A stretch of 64,000 nucleotides of DNA from Nocardiopsis metallicus (GCF_014201115.1 NZ_JACHDO010000001.1:186001-250000); one strand, 5' to 3'. Counted from the stretch's first letter, positions 8,183 to 18,159 are shown. Notes: generated from the sequence alone by a model not told the origin. Program-made: numbers and translations.

Positions 8183-9175
8183 TCAGCGCTGGGAGTGGGG
8201 CAGCAGCGTGGCGATGTCCACCAGGGCCTCGCCGGGCTCCTCCACCCTGCCTGCCAGAGCCGCCTCCACCTGGGCCATCGCCCGCTCCAGCAGGTTCGTG
8301 GCGTCGTAGGGCAGCCAGTGCACGCGCGGGTCGCGGCGGAACCACGACTCCTGGCGGCGGGCGAACCGGCGGGTGGCCTGGGCGGTCTGCTCCTTGGCCT
8401 CGGTCTCGGTGATCTCGCCGTCCAACTGGGCGAGCGCCTGCGCGTAGCCGAGCGCCTTGGACGCGGTGCGGCCCTCGCGCAGCCCCTGCTTGTCCAGGCG
8501 GCGGACCTCCTCCAGCAGCCCCTGGCCCCACATGCGCTCGACCCGCAGGTCGATGCGCTCGTCCAGCTCCGGGCGCGGGGCGGTCAGCCCCAGCTGCACG
8601 CACGGGTAGAACGAGGTGTGGTCGGGCAGGTTGGCGGTGAAGGGCTGCCCGGTGAGCTCGATGACCTCCAGCGCCCGGACGATCCGCCGCCCGTTGCCGG
8701 GCAGGATCGTACGGGCCGCCGCCGGGTCGGCCTCGGCCAGCCTGGCGTGCAGCAGCCCGGGGCCGATGTCGGCCAGCTCGCCTTCCAGCCGGGCCCGAAC
8801 CTCGGGATCGGTGCCGGGGAACTCCATGTGGTCCAGGACCGCGCGCACGTACAGCCCGGAACCGCCCACCAGGACGGGAATGACGTCGCGGTCCGCGCAG
8901 TCGTCCACCCGCTCCCGGGCCAGGGTCTGGTAGCTGGCCACGTCGGCCGGTTCGTGTACGTCCCAGATGTCCAGCAGATGGTGGGGGATGCCCCGGCGCT
9001 CCTCCTCGGGGAGCTTCGCGGTGCCGATGTCCATACCCCGGTACAGCTGCATGGAGTCGGCGTTGATCACCTCGCCGCGACGACCGGTGCGTTCCTCCAG
9101 CCACTCCGCGAGATCGACGGCCAGGTCCGACTTGCCCACAGCGGTCGGGCCCACGACCGCGATCACCTTGATCAT
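8183..9175 (-). CDS. miaA: tRNA dimethylallyltransferase MiaA
   Basis: Transfers the dimethylallyl group to A37 of tRNA, the substrate later methylthiolated by MiaB. P-loop GPTAVGKSDLA near the N-terminus, followed by NADSMQLYRGMDIGTAK and VGGSGLYVRA, all diagnostic of the family. About 330 residues, slightly longer than average. ATG at 9175 is preceded very closely by GGAGGG; a GTG three codons later would have better spacing, so the start may shift by nine bases. The gene is convergent with the LigB-like gene and divergent from dapF. Confidence 0.97.
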   Translation of the reverse strand: MIKVIAVVGPTAVGKSDLAVDLAEWLEERTGRRGEVINADSMQLYRGMDIGTAKLPEEERRGIPHHLLDIWDVHEPADVASYQTLARERVDDCADRDVIPVLVGGSGLYVRAVLDHMEFPGTDPEVRARLEGELADIGPGLLHARLAEADPAAARTILPGNGRRIVRALEVIELTGQPFTANLPDHTSFYPCVQLGLTAPRPELDERIDLRVERMWGQGLLEEVRRLDKQGLREGRTASKALGYAQALAQLDGEITETEAKEQTAQATRRFARRQESWFRRDPRVHWLPYDATNLLERAMAQVEAALAGRVEEPGEALVDIATLLPHSQR

Positions 9176-9317
9176 CCCTCCAGCGTAACCACGTCGGACC
9201 CGCTCTGGGGCCACTCCGGGTGAGAGACGGGTGGGAATCGGGTGACGGACGGGTTACTGACCGGCGGCCGAGCGTCTCCGTTCGATCGCCGGGGAGCGCG
9301 CACCTAGGATGGTCGGC

Positions 9318-10133
9318 ATGCGATTCGCCAAGGGCCACGGAACAGAGAACGACTTCGTGATCCTCCCCGACCCCGACGGGGAGCTCCAGGTCACGGAGGA
9401 GACCGTCCGGCTGCTGTGCGACCGCCGGGCGGGCATCGGCGGCGACGGCATCCTCCGGGTGGTGCGCACCAGCGCGCTCGGTGAGACGCTCGCCCCGGCG
9501 GCCCGCACGGCCGAACGCGCCGAGTGGTTCATGGACTACCGCAACTCCGACGGGAGCATCGCGGAGATGTGCGGCAACGGGGTACGGGTCTTCGCCCGCT
9601 ACCTGCTGCACGCCGGCTACGTCCGGGGCGACCGCTTCGAGGTCGGTACCCGCGACGGCGCCAAGGGGGTCGTGATCGAGCCCAACGGCGACGTCACCGT
9701 AGACATGGGCCGGGTCGAGCGCCAGGGGGCCTCCTCGGCCAAGCTCGCCCGTCAGGTCGTGCACGGCGCCCAGATCTCCGTGGGCAACCCGCACCTGGCC
9801 TGCGAGGTCGAGGGGCCGGTCGCCGACGTCGACCTCACCCAGCTCCCCGAACTCGACGCTGAGGCCTTCCCGCAGGGAGCCAACGTCGAGGTGTACACCG
9901 AGACCGGCCCCGGGGTGCTGGAGATGCGCGTGTACGAGCGCGGCTCCGGCGAGACCCGCTCCTGCGGTACCGGCATCGTGGCGGCGGCCGCCGCGGCCAC
10001 CCCCGAGGGCGAGGGCGCCACCTGGAGGGTGCGGGTGCTCGGCGGCGAGTGCACGGTCTACCTGGACGCCTCGGGCGCCCGCCTGAGCGGCCCCGCCGTC
10101 ATCGTCGCGGAGGGCGAGACCGTCCTCGTGTAG
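9318..10133 (+). CDS. dapF: Diaminopimelate epimerase DapF
   Basis: Interconverts LL- and meso-diaminopimelate for lysine and peptidoglycan synthesis. Both catalytic cysteines are present: the first in AEMCGNGVRVFARY, the second in ETRSCGTGIVAAAAAA. The N-terminal FAKGHGTENDFVIL block is also canonical. ATG at 9318 has AGGA 8 nt upstream and gives about 271 residues; an ATG at 9309 is possible. The gene is convergent with the glcF-glcE-glcD group. Confidence 0.97.
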   Translation: MRFAKGHGTENDFVILPDPDGELQVTEETVRLLCDRRAGIGGDGILRVVRTSALGETLAPAARTAERAEWFMDYRNSDGSIAEMCGNGVRVFARYLLHAGYVRGDRFEVGTRDGAKGVVIEPNGDVTVDMGRVERQGASSAKLARQVVHGAQISVGNPHLACEVEGPVADVDLTQLPELDAEAFPQGANVEVYTETGPGVLEMRVYERGSGETRSCGTGIVAAAAAATPEGEGATWRVRVLGGECTVYLDASGARLSGPAVIVAEGETVLV

Positions 10134-10185
10134 GACCCGGTTCCGCGGCCGGGCACCGGCCCGGGCATCGGTCTGGGCCCAGCGG

Positions 10186-11538
10186 TCAGCCCTTCCCGAA
10201 GAGCCGCTCCGCGCTCAGGCCGCGCAGGGAGGCGTCCAGGAGCTGAGCGGTGTGGGCCACCGCGACCGACGAACCCGCGCGCTCCATCGCCGACGCGATC
10301 TGCAGCGAGCACCCGGGGTTGCCCGAGACCAGGACCCGGGCCCCGGTCGAGGCCACGTCCTGGCCCTTGCGGTCGCCCAGCTCACCCGCCGCCTGCGGCT
10401 TGAAGAGGTTGTACACGCCCGCGGACCCGCAGCAGATCTCCTTGTTGGGCAGGTCCGCCACCTCCAGCCCGGGGATCTGCCGCAACAGCTCACGGGGCTG
10501 GCGGGTGACCCCCTGGCCGTGCGACAGGTGGCAGGCGTCGTGGTAGGCCACCCGCAGTGGGATCGGGTGGCGCTTCGCGCGCGGCCCCAGGGCGACCAGG
10601 TACTCGGTCAGGTCCACGACCTTCTCCGAGACCGCCCGGCCCCGGTCTACCCAGGCCGTGTCCGCACCGGCCTCCGCCAGGGTTCGGTCGAAGTGCTTCA
10701 TGCTGGACCCGCACCCGGCCGAGTTCACCACGATCCGCTCCACCTGGCCGGCCTCGAAGACCTCCACCAGCCGCTTGGCGAACCCGGCGGCCTCGGCGAG
10801 TCGGCCCGAATGGCCCGACAGCGCCCCGCAGCACCCCTGGGCGCGCGGGATCACCACCTCGCACCCCTCCAGGGCCAGTACCCGGGCGGTCGCGGTGTTG
10901 ACCTCGGGGAAGAACGCCCCCTGCACACAGCCCACGAGCATGCCCACGCGCGCCCGGCGCTCACCCACGGCGGGTACCAGCTCGGGCAGCGGGGGCGGCG
11001 GCGCCGACAGCGGCGGGGCGACGCGCTCCATGGTGGCCAGGGTCGGTGAGATCCGCTCCAGGATCCCGGACCGGCGCAGCAGTGAGGAGACCCCGCTGGC
11101 CCGGTAGGCGCGCAGCGGTCCGCGCAGCGCCCGCAGCCGCCTGCGGTACGGGAAGAGCGAGAACACCGCCCCGCGCAGTACGCGCTCACTCCGGGGGCGT
11201 TCGTGCTCCTCCTCGACCCGGTGCCGGGTGTGCTCGATGAGCGCGTCGTAGGCCACCCCGGACGGGCAGGAGGACACACACGCCAGACAGCCCAGACAGT
11301 TGTCGAAGTGCCCGACCGCGGTCTCGGTGAGCACGTCCTCCCCGTGCATCTGCCCCATGAGGTGGATGCGGCCGCGCGGGGAGTCCATCTCCTGGCCCCA
11401 CAGCACGTTGGTGGGGCAGGTGGGCAGGCAGAACCCGCAGTGCACGCAGTCGTTGAGCAGGTCGGCGAAGAGCCGTTCGCGCTCGCCGGGACCGCCGCTG
11501 TCCGGTTCGGTCGGTAGGTCGGTCACGGTCGCTCCCAA
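10186..11538 (-). CDS. glcF: Glycolate oxidase iron-sulfur subunit GlcF
   Basis: Membrane-associated electron-transfer subunit of glycolate oxidase, about 450 residues. Two ferredoxin-type 4Fe-4S motifs stand at the N-terminus (CVHCGFCLPTCP and CLGCLACVSSCP), followed by two CCG-type domains (GCCGALSGHSG and EICCGSAGVYN). It is the last gene of glcD-glcE-glcF, all on the minus strand with short gaps, so it is expected to be cotranscribed and to pass electrons from the flavin subunits to the quinone pool. Confidence 0.93.
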   Translation of the reverse strand: MGATVTDLPTEPDSGGPGERERLFADLLNDCVHCGFCLPTCPTNVLWGQEMDSPRGRIHLMGQMHGEDVLTETAVGHFDNCLGCLACVSSCPSGVAYDALIEHTRHRVEEEHERPRSERVLRGAVFSLFPYRRRLRALRGPLRAYRASGVSSLLRRSGILERISPTLATMERVAPPLSAPPPPLPELVPAVGERRARVGMLVGCVQGAFFPEVNTATARVLALEGCEVVIPRAQGCCGALSGHSGRLAEAAGFAKRLVEVFEAGQVERIVVNSAGCGSSMKHFDRTLAEAGADTAWVDRGRAVSEKVVDLTEYLVALGPRAKRHPIPLRVAYHDACHLSHGQGVTRQPRELLRQIPGLEVADLPNKEICCGSAGVYNLFKPQAAGELGDRKGQDVASTGARVLVSGNPGCSLQIASAMERAGSSVAVAHTAQLLDASLRGLSAERLFGKG

Positions 11539-11573
11539 GGGTCGGGGTCATGGCGATCGGCGGTCGGACGAGG

Positions 11574-12806
11574 TCAGATGCCTCCGGTGAACCGGCCGGG
11601 GGACAGGCGGTGACCGGGGTCGAACGAGTCCTTGACCGCCCGCATCAGCCCCAGGCCGGGCACCTCTCCCCAAGGGTCGATCCCGGCGGCGCGCACGTGC
11701 GGTTCGGCGCGCAGCAGCACCAGCGGGTGGCCCTCGGCCGAACGCACCCCGTCGACCACCAGCCTGATCCGATCGGCGGGCGTCCCCGGCGGGAAGGTCA
11801 CGGACAGGGCCCCGGTGGCGGCCGAACCGCGCACGTGCGCGCCCGCGTCCACCACTCCGGAGACCTCCCGCACCCAGTCGGCCGCGGTGACGCTCCGCGC
11901 GGGCGGGGCCGTGACCAGGGCGACGGTGCCTTCGGCGGGCAGCAGTCCCCAGCCCTCGGGCAGCTCCTCGGTGACGACCGGCCCTTCATCCGAGGTCCAG
12001 GGGGCCAGCGCCCGCGCGGTCGCGGCCACGCGCGCCTCGAGTCCGCCGGGGGTGCCCTCCAGCACCACGTCCAACCGCCCCGGGCCGCTGGCGGGCCAGT
12101 CCAGCTCCACCGCAGAGGGCACCACCGCCGTCTCGCGCAGCGCGGACAGAGCCTTCTCCGCGGGGATCAGGGAGTCCAGGCGAGCACTCACCAGGCGTAG
12201 CGCCTCCGGGACGGGGTGCAGCCGGAAGGCGGCCGAGGTGATCACCCCGAGCGTGCCGTACCCGCCGGTGTGCAGCTTGGCCAGGTCGTACCCGGCCACG
12301 TTCTTGACCACCCGGCCGCCGCTGCGCGCCAGCACCCCGTCGGCGCGTACCACCGTCATTCCGATCACCAGGTCGCGCAGCGCCCCGGAGAGCAGGCGGC
12401 GCGGGCCGCTCACTCCCGTGGCCAGTGCCCCGCCCACCGTGCCGCCGGACCGGACCGGGTCGTAGGACAGGCGCTGTCCGGCGGCGGCCAGCGCCGCCTC
12501 CAAGTCGGCCATCGGGGTGCCCGCACCGACCTCCACCACCAGGTCACCGGCGTTGTGGTCGATCCACGACAGCGCCGAGGTGTCCACCAACAGGTCCAGG
12601 GAGCGCGGCGGCCAACCCCAGTCCAGGGCGGTTCCGGCGCCGCGCGCGGTCACCGAAAGCCCGCCCCGGTGCGCGGCCGCCATCACCCGGGACAGGGAAT
12701 CGGCGTCGGAAGGCACCGCCACCTGCCGGGGCACGACCCCGCACACGGCGTCCTCCGCGGCCGCCTCCCGCACCGCGCAGCCCTCGACGTCCAGGTTCTG
12801 TGTCAC
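11574..12806 (-). CDS. glcE: Glycolate oxidase FAD-binding subunit GlcE
   Basis: FAD-binding oxidase subunit of about 410 residues. The FAD_binding_4 fold is visible: VAVPSDADSLSRVMAAAHRGG, the GAGTALDWG loop, TVGGALATGVSGPRRLL, and the conserved GGRVVKNVAGYDLAKLHTG segment that marks GlcE among relatives. It forms the glycolate oxidase complex with GlcD and GlcF. The gene ends 35 nt before glcF, consistent with an operon. Confidence 0.92.
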   Translation of the reverse strand: MTQNLDVEGCAVREAAAEDAVCGVVPRQVAVPSDADSLSRVMAAAHRGGLSVTARGAGTALDWGWPPRSLDLLVDTSALSWIDHNAGDLVVEVGAGTPMADLEAALAAAGQRLSYDPVRSGGTVGGALATGVSGPRRLLSGALRDLVIGMTVVRADGVLARSGGRVVKNVAGYDLAKLHTGGYGTLGVITSAAFRLHPVPEALRLVSARLDSLIPAEKALSALRETAVVPSAVELDWPASGPGRLDVVLEGTPGGLEARVAATARALAPWTSDEGPVVTEELPEGWGLLPAEGTVALVTAPPARSVTAADWVREVSGVVDAGAHVRGSAATGALSVTFPPGTPADRIRLVVDGVRSAEGHPLVLLRAEPHVRAAGIDPWGEVPGLGLMRAVKDSFDPGHRLSPGRFTGGI

Positions 12807-12906
12807 CCTCGGCCCTCCCGGCCCGTGTCGGTCGTACTCGCGTCCCTACCCGCCCCCGTGGCCGGGCCGCCGCCCGGGTCGCGACCCCGGCCGCGGCCAG
12901 GACGGA

Positions 12907-14439
12907 TCAGAACTGCTCGGCCTCACCGGACTCCACCAGCGGGTGCACACCCGCGCGGACCCCGGGCCGTTCACCGCACAGGCGGGGCGTGGGCAGCAGC
13001 TTCTCCGGGTTGGCGATCCCGGCCGGGTCGAAGGCCCGCCGGAACAGGTCGAAGGTCTCCAGGGACGCGCCGTCGTACATCCGCGGCATCTTGCAGGCCT
13101 TGTCCACCCCCACCCCGTGCTCACCGGTGATGGAACCGCCGTGCTCGATGCACAGGTCCAGGATCGCCCCGGAGACCTCCTCGGCGCGTTCGCCCGCGCC
13201 GGGTTCGGTGTCGTCGAACAGCACGAGCGGGTGCAGGTTGCCGTCACCCGCGTGGAAGACGTTGGCGACCCGGATACCGGACTCGGCCGACAGCGCGGCG
13301 ATCCGGCCCAGCACCTCGCCCAGCGCGGTACGCGGCACGACCCCGTCCTGGACGATGTAGGCCGGGCTGATCCGGCCCACGGCGGCGAAGGCGGACTTGC
13401 GGCCCTTCCAGATGAGCGCACGCTCCTCGGCACCGCTGGCCGCCCGGGTCTCGAAGGAACCGGCGTCCGCGCACAGGGCGGTGACCCGCTCCAGCTGGGC
13501 GTCGACCTCCGCCGCCGGTCCGTCCAGCTCCACCACCAGCACGGCGGCCGCCCCCGCCGGGTAGTCGCAGGCCACAGCGCGCTCGGCGGCCTCGATGGCC
13601 AGCGCGTCCATCATCTCGATCGCCGAGGGCAGCACCCCGGCGGCGATGATGGCGCTGACCGCCTGTCCGCCCGCGTCGAGCGAGGTGAACGCGGACAGCA
13701 GGGTGACGGTCTTCTCGGGGGAACGGGTCAGTGAGACGGTGATCCGGGTGGCCACGCCCAGGGTGCCCTCGGAGCCGACGAACGCCCCGATGAGGTCGTA
13801 GCCGTGCGCGCCCGGTGCCTTTCCGCCCAACTCCACGACCTCACCTGCCGGGGTGACGATCTCCAGGCCGCGCACGTGGTTGACGGTGAACCCGTACTTG
13901 AGGCAGTGGGCGCCGCCGGAGTTCTCCGCGACGTTTCCGCCCACCGAGCACACCTGCTGGCTGGAGGGGTCGGGCGCGTAGTAGTAGCCGTGCGGGGCGG
14001 CGGCGCGGGTGATGTCGAGGTTGGCCACGCCCGGTTCGACCACCGCGCACTCGTTGTCGAGGTCGATCTCGAGGATGCGGCGCATACGCGAGGTGACCAG
14101 CAGGACGCCCTCGGCGTGGGGGAGCGCTCCCGCGGACAGTCCGGTGCCCGCCCCGCGCGGGACGTAGGGGACGCCGTGCTCGGCGCAGAGCCGGATGACG
14201 GCGGCGACCTGGTCGGTGGTGGTCGGCATGACCACGACACCGGGGGTGGAGCGGTGGTAGGTGAGGCCGTCGCTCTCGTAGACGCGCCGCTGGGAGGGGT
14301 CGGTCAGTACGCCGTCGGCACCGCAGATCTCGCGAAGCCGGGGGACCAGGGCGGCCAGCGCCGCGGGTGTGCGGTCGCGGGCACCGGAGTCGCCCGGCGT
14401 GCGAGCGGAACCCCCGGGTCGGGGTGCGGTCGTGGCCAT
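12907..14439 (-). CDS. glcD: Glycolate oxidase FAD-linked subunit GlcD
   Basis: Catalytic flavin subunit of about 510 residues that oxidises glycolate (or D-lactate in some relatives) to glyoxylate. FAD-binding motifs are VPRGAGTGLSAGALPHAEG and CSVGGNVAENSGGAHCLKYG; the C-terminal FAD-oxidase domain contains FHAGDGNLHPLVLFD and EHGGSITGEHGVGVDK. It is the first gene of the glc group. The glyoxylate made would be used by malate synthase, encoded just upstream on the same strand. A repeated operator-like motif lies in the 235-nt gap before it. Confidence 0.94.
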   Translation of the reverse strand: MATTAPRPGGSARTPGDSGARDRTPAALAALVPRLREICGADGVLTDPSQRRVYESDGLTYHRSTPGVVVMPTTTDQVAAVIRLCAEHGVPYVPRGAGTGLSAGALPHAEGVLLVTSRMRRILEIDLDNECAVVEPGVANLDITRAAAPHGYYYAPDPSSQQVCSVGGNVAENSGGAHCLKYGFTVNHVRGLEIVTPAGEVVELGGKAPGAHGYDLIGAFVGSEGTLGVATRITVSLTRSPEKTVTLLSAFTSLDAGGQAVSAIIAAGVLPSAIEMMDALAIEAAERAVACDYPAGAAAVLVVELDGPAAEVDAQLERVTALCADAGSFETRAASGAEERALIWKGRKSAFAAVGRISPAYIVQDGVVPRTALGEVLGRIAALSAESGIRVANVFHAGDGNLHPLVLFDDTEPGAGERAEEVSGAILDLCIEHGGSITGEHGVGVDKACKMPRMYDGASLETFDLFRRAFDPAGIANPEKLLPTPRLCGERPGVRAGVHPLVESGEAEQF

Positions 14440-14557
14440 GGGCGCCTCCCGGTTCCGTACGGAGAACGCCGCTGGGCCCCGTTCTCCGACTGCGACCTCG
14501 CAAGTGGACCGTACGACCGCGCCCCCTGCCGAGGCAAGGGGCGCGGTGGAATCAGTA

Positions 14558-14572
14558 TTTCGTTTTATGAAA
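14558..14572. promoter_or_regulatory. Operator-like motif upstream of glcD
   Basis: A 15-bp imperfect palindrome of form TTYCG-N5-YGAAA (TTTCGTTTTATGAAA), followed by partial repeats of TTTTATGAAACTGCG up to about 14602. The same pattern occurs at 16288-16302 before aceB. The shape fits an IclR-family operator; the regulator itself is not in this window. Confidence 0.55.
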
Positions 14573-14674
14573 CTGCGTTTTATGAAACTGCGTTGCGCGA
14601 AACCGACGAATCGGGCTGGCTCCGTCCAGGTTGGCCGCGCTGGACGGTACGCCGTGGCTCCGGTTCGGTTTCGG

Positions 14675-16279
14675 CTACGGCATGCGCTCGTAGGCGGGCA
14701 GCGTCAGGAAGTCGACGTAGTCGTCGTCCAGCGCGACCTCGGTGAACAGCTCGCTGGCCTGCTTGTACAGGTCCTCGTTGAAGTTCGCGCCGAGGGCCTC
14801 CTTGATGGTGGCCAGCTCCTCGCCGATGATCTGCTTGACCAGCTCGGCGGTGACCTTCTCGCCGCCGTCCAGCGTGACGTCGTTGTGCAGCCACTGCCAG
14901 ATCTGCGAGCGCGAGATCTCGGCGGTGGCGGCGTCCTCCATGAGGTTGTGGATCGCCACCGCGCCGTTGCCGCCCATCCACGCCGCCAGGTACTGCAGGG
15001 CGACGTTGATGTTGGCGCGCAGACCGGCGAGCGTGACGCCGCCCGGGGTCTGGTCGACGGCGAGCAGGTCGGCGGCGGTCACCTCGACCTCGGGGCGCTG
15101 CTTGTCGATCTGGTTGGGCTTGTCGCCCAGGACGCCGTCGAAGATCTCCTTGGCGACCGGGACCAGGTCGGGGTGGGCGACCCAGGAGCCGTCGAAGCCG
15201 TCAGCGGACTCGCGGGACTTGTCGTCGCGGACCTTGGCGAAGGCGACCTTGTTGACCTCCTCGTCCTTGCGGGACGGGATGAAGGCGGCCATACCACCGA
15301 TGGCGTGGGCGCCGCGCTTGTGGCAGGTCTTGACCAGCAGCTCGGTGTAGGCGCGCATCATCGGGGCGGTCATCGTGACGGCGTTGCGCTCGGGCAGCAG
15401 GAACTTGCGGCCGCGGGTGCGGTGGGTCTTGATGATGCTGAAGAGGTAGTCCCAGCGGCCGGCGTTGAGGCCGGCGGAGTGCTCGCGCAGCTCGTAGAGG
15501 ATCTCCTCCATCTCGAACGCGGCCGGGATGGTCTCGATCAGGCAGGTGGCGCGGATGGTGCCGCGGGGGATCTCCAGGCGCTCCTGCGCCAGCACGAAGA
15601 TGTCGTTCCACAGGCGCGCCTCGAGGTGGCTCTGCATCTTCGGCAGGTAGAAGTACGGGCCCTTGCCCTTGGCGATCTGGCGCTTGGCGCTGTGGAAGAA
15701 GTACAGCGCGAAGTCGACGATGCCGCCGCTGGTGCGCTCGCCGTCGACGAGGATGTGCTTCTCGTCCAGGTGCCAGCCGCGCGGGCGGACGACGATCGTG
15801 GCCAGCTCGGAGTCCTCCTTGAGGGCGTAGGTCTTGCCCTGGGGGGAGGTGAAGTCGATCTGTCGGTCCAGGGCGTCGCGCAGGTTGAGCTGCCCCTGGA
15901 TCATGTTCTCCCACAGCGGGGTGTTGGCGTCCTCGAAGTCGGACAGCCACACCTTCGCGCCGGAGTTGAGCGCGTTGATCGTCATCTTGCGGTCCGTGGG
16001 ACCGGTGATCTCGACCCGGCGGTCGGTGATGCCCGGAGCGGGCGGGGCGACCTGCCAGCTGTCGTCCTCGCGGATGTGCTTGGTCTCGGGGAGGAAGTCG
16101 AGGTCCTCCCCGGCGGCGATCTGTTCCTCGCGGGTCCTGCGAGCGGCCAGCAGTTCCTGGCGGCGCGGCTCGAAGGTGCGGTGCAGTTCGGCGACGAGGG
16201 CGAGGGCGTCCTCGGTGAGGATCTCGTCGAACCGTTCGTTGAGGGGGCCGGTGATCTCGACCCCGTGCGTGGCGCCCAT
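14675..16279 (-). CDS. aceB: Malate synthase A
   Basis: Condenses glyoxylate with acetyl-CoA to malate, 534 residues, the length of the A isoform. Characteristic blocks are the active-site region ATIVVRPRGWHLDEKH, FYLPKMQSHLEARLW and RGTIRATCLIETIPAAFEMEEIL, with IGGMAAFIPSRKDEEVN nearer the C-terminus. ATG at 16279 with GGAAGG upstream is preferred over the longer frame to 16360. Together with glcDEF downstream it forms a complete route from glycolate to malate. A possible -35 TTGACC lies upstream, and an operator-like palindrome overlaps the ribosome site. Confidence 0.97.
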   Translation of the reverse strand: MGATHGVEITGPLNERFDEILTEDALALVAELHRTFEPRRQELLAARRTREEQIAAGEDLDFLPETKHIREDDSWQVAPPAPGITDRRVEITGPTDRKMTINALNSGAKVWLSDFEDANTPLWENMIQGQLNLRDALDRQIDFTSPQGKTYALKEDSELATIVVRPRGWHLDEKHILVDGERTSGGIVDFALYFFHSAKRQIAKGKGPYFYLPKMQSHLEARLWNDIFVLAQERLEIPRGTIRATCLIETIPAAFEMEEILYELREHSAGLNAGRWDYLFSIIKTHRTRGRKFLLPERNAVTMTAPMMRAYTELLVKTCHKRGAHAIGGMAAFIPSRKDEEVNKVAFAKVRDDKSRESADGFDGSWVAHPDLVPVAKEIFDGVLGDKPNQIDKQRPEVEVTAADLLAVDQTPGGVTLAGLRANINVALQYLAAWMGGNGAVAIHNLMEDAATAEISRSQIWQWLHNDVTLDGGEKVTAELVKQIIGEELATIKEALGANFNEDLYKQASELFTEVALDDDYVDFLTLPAYERMP

Positions 16280-16287
16280 GGAAAACC

Positions 16288-16302
16288 TTCCGCAATACGA
16301 AA
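16288..16302. promoter_or_regulatory. Operator-like motif upstream of aceB
   Basis: TTCCGCAATACGAAA, the same TTYCG-N5-YGAAA pattern as at 14558-14572. It overlaps the aceB ribosome site, so binding there would block transcription or translation initiation. IclR-type control is inferred from motif form and pathway. Confidence 0.55.
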
Positions 16303-16614
16303 CGAGCTTCTGGTATGTGGAAACGAAGCTACTATCTTGATGTCGAGCGGTCAACGTCACTCGCGCCCTTGATCAGTGAAGATCTTCCCGTGAAAGGAAA
16401 GAACACCAAAGTTCTGTGGGAACTTTTGCGTTTATTCAGTTGCTGATCTACTCCCAGGTTCTCACGCTCCGCGCGGGGTCATGGTGTCCGTCACGTTGCC
16501 TGCGATAATTCAGATGCCCAGGTCGGGCGGAGGTGCGAGCATCAAGAGCACGGGCCGCCGTCCCCGCTCCGGGAAGAACCACGACGGCACACGCGTTGAC
16601 CCACCTGGAGGGAT

Positions 16615-18159
16615 ATGAATACAGCTGACACCCACGGAAGCGACCACGCGGGGCACCACGCCCACGACGAGGACGTATTCCGTGAGGCGAACACCGTCGG
16701 GGACGGGGTCCACGCCAACGACGCGTCCCGCGAGGCCACGGCCGACGGCGGTCATCGCTACGACGACCCGAACAACGCCCCCGACCAGGGCGAGATGGAG
16801 CTGGCCGAACGGCACGCGCTCCGCCGCGTCCAGGGCCTTTCCACCGAACTCACCGACGTCACCGAGGTCGAGTACCGGAAACTGCGCCTGGAGCGCGTCG
16901 TCCTCATCGGCGTCTGGACCAGGGGAAACCAGACCGACGCCGACAACTCACTCACCGAGCTGGCCGCCCTCGCCGAGACGGCGGGCGCCCTCGTGCTCGA
17001 AGGCCTCACCCAGCGCCGCTCCAAGCCCGACCCCGCGACCTACGTCGGTAAGGGCAAGGCCGCGGAACTCCGCGACATCGTCGAGGCCACCGGCGCGGAC
17101 ACCGTCATCTGCGACGGTGAGCTCACCCCGGGCCAGCTGCGCCAGCTGGAGGACGTCGTCAAGGTCAAGGTGGTCGACCGCACCGCCCTGATCCTCGACA
17201 TCTTCGCCCAGCACGCCAGCAGCAGCGAAGGCAAGGCCCAGGTCGAACTCGCCCAGCTCAACTACCTGCTTCCGCGCCTGCGCGGCTGGGGTGACTCCCT
17301 GTCCCGGCAGGCGGGCGGCTCCGGCGGTGGCGGCGCCGGCGGCGGCGTGGGCCTGCGCGGTCCCGGTGAGACCAAGATCGAGACCGATCGCCGACGCATC
17401 AACGACAAGATGGCGAAGCTGCGCCGCCAGCTCGCTCACATGCGGACCGCGCGCGATGTCAAGAAGGACGTCCGCCGCACCCGCGAGGTGCCCTCGGTGG
17501 CGATCGCCGGATACACCAACGCGGGCAAGTCCAGCCTGCTCAACCGACTCACCGGAGCCGGGGTGCTGGTGGAGAACGCCCTGTTCGCCACCCTGGACCC
17601 GACGGTCCGTCAGGCCCGCACGCCCGACGGCCGCGGCTTCACCCTCAGCGACACGGTCGGCTTCGTCCGGCACCTGCCGCACCAGCTGGTGGAGGCGTTC
17701 CGCTCCACCCTGGAGGAGGTCGCCGACTCCGACCTGATCCTGCACGTGGTCGACGGTTCGCACCCCGATCCCGAGTCCCAGATCAGCGCGGTCCGCGAGG
17801 TGTTCGCCGAGATCGAGGCCGTGGACGTGCCCGAGCTCATCGTGGTCAACAAGGTCGACGCCGCCGACCCGGACACGCTCAAGACGCTGCGCACCCGCTA
17901 CCCCGACCTGGTCGAGGTCTCGGCGCGCACCGGCGAGGGCGTCCCCGAACTGGTCACGGCACTGGCCGAGGCGCTGCCCGAGCTCGCCAAGGAGGTGCAC
18001 GCCCTCGTCCCGTACTCGCGGGGCGACCTCGTGGCCAAGGTGCACGAGGAAGGGCGCATCCTCAGCGAGGAGCACACCGGGGAGGGTACGGCGCTGCACG
18101 CCTTCGTCCCCGCGCTGCTCGCCGCCAGGCTCGACGAGTACACGCCCACCAACGCCTAG
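16615..18159 (+). CDS. hflX: GTPase HflX
   Basis: Ribosome-associated GTPase of 514 residues that rescues or splits stalled ribosomes under stress. The N-terminal HflX domain includes DPATYVGKGKAAEL, then a Gly-rich linker (QAGGSGGGGAGGGVGLRGPGE) leads into the G domain: G1 GYTNAGKSS, G3 DTVGF, G4 NKVD. ATG at 16615 is preceded by GGAGGG. The extra His/Asp-rich N-terminus of about 60 residues is usual in actinomycetes. A terminator hairpin follows. Confidence 0.97.
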   Translation: MNTADTHGSDHAGHHAHDEDVFREANTVGDGVHANDASREATADGGHRYDDPNNAPDQGEMELAERHALRRVQGLSTELTDVTEVEYRKLRLERVVLIGVWTRGNQTDADNSLTELAALAETAGALVLEGLTQRRSKPDPATYVGKGKAAELRDIVEATGADTVICDGELTPGQLRQLEDVVKVKVVDRTALILDIFAQHASSSEGKAQVELAQLNYLLPRLRGWGDSLSRQAGGSGGGGAGGGVGLRGPGETKIETDRRRINDKMAKLRRQLAHMRTARDVKKDVRRTREVPSVAIAGYTNAGKSSLLNRLTGAGVLVENALFATLDPTVRQARTPDGRGFTLSDTVGFVRHLPHQLVEAFRSTLEEVADSDLILHVVDGSHPDPESQISAVREVFAEIEAVDVPELIVVNKVDAADPDTLKTLRTRYPDLVEVSARTGEGVPELVTALAEALPELAKEVHALVPYSRGDLVAKVHEEGRILSEEHTGEGTALHAFVPALLAARLDEYTPTNA

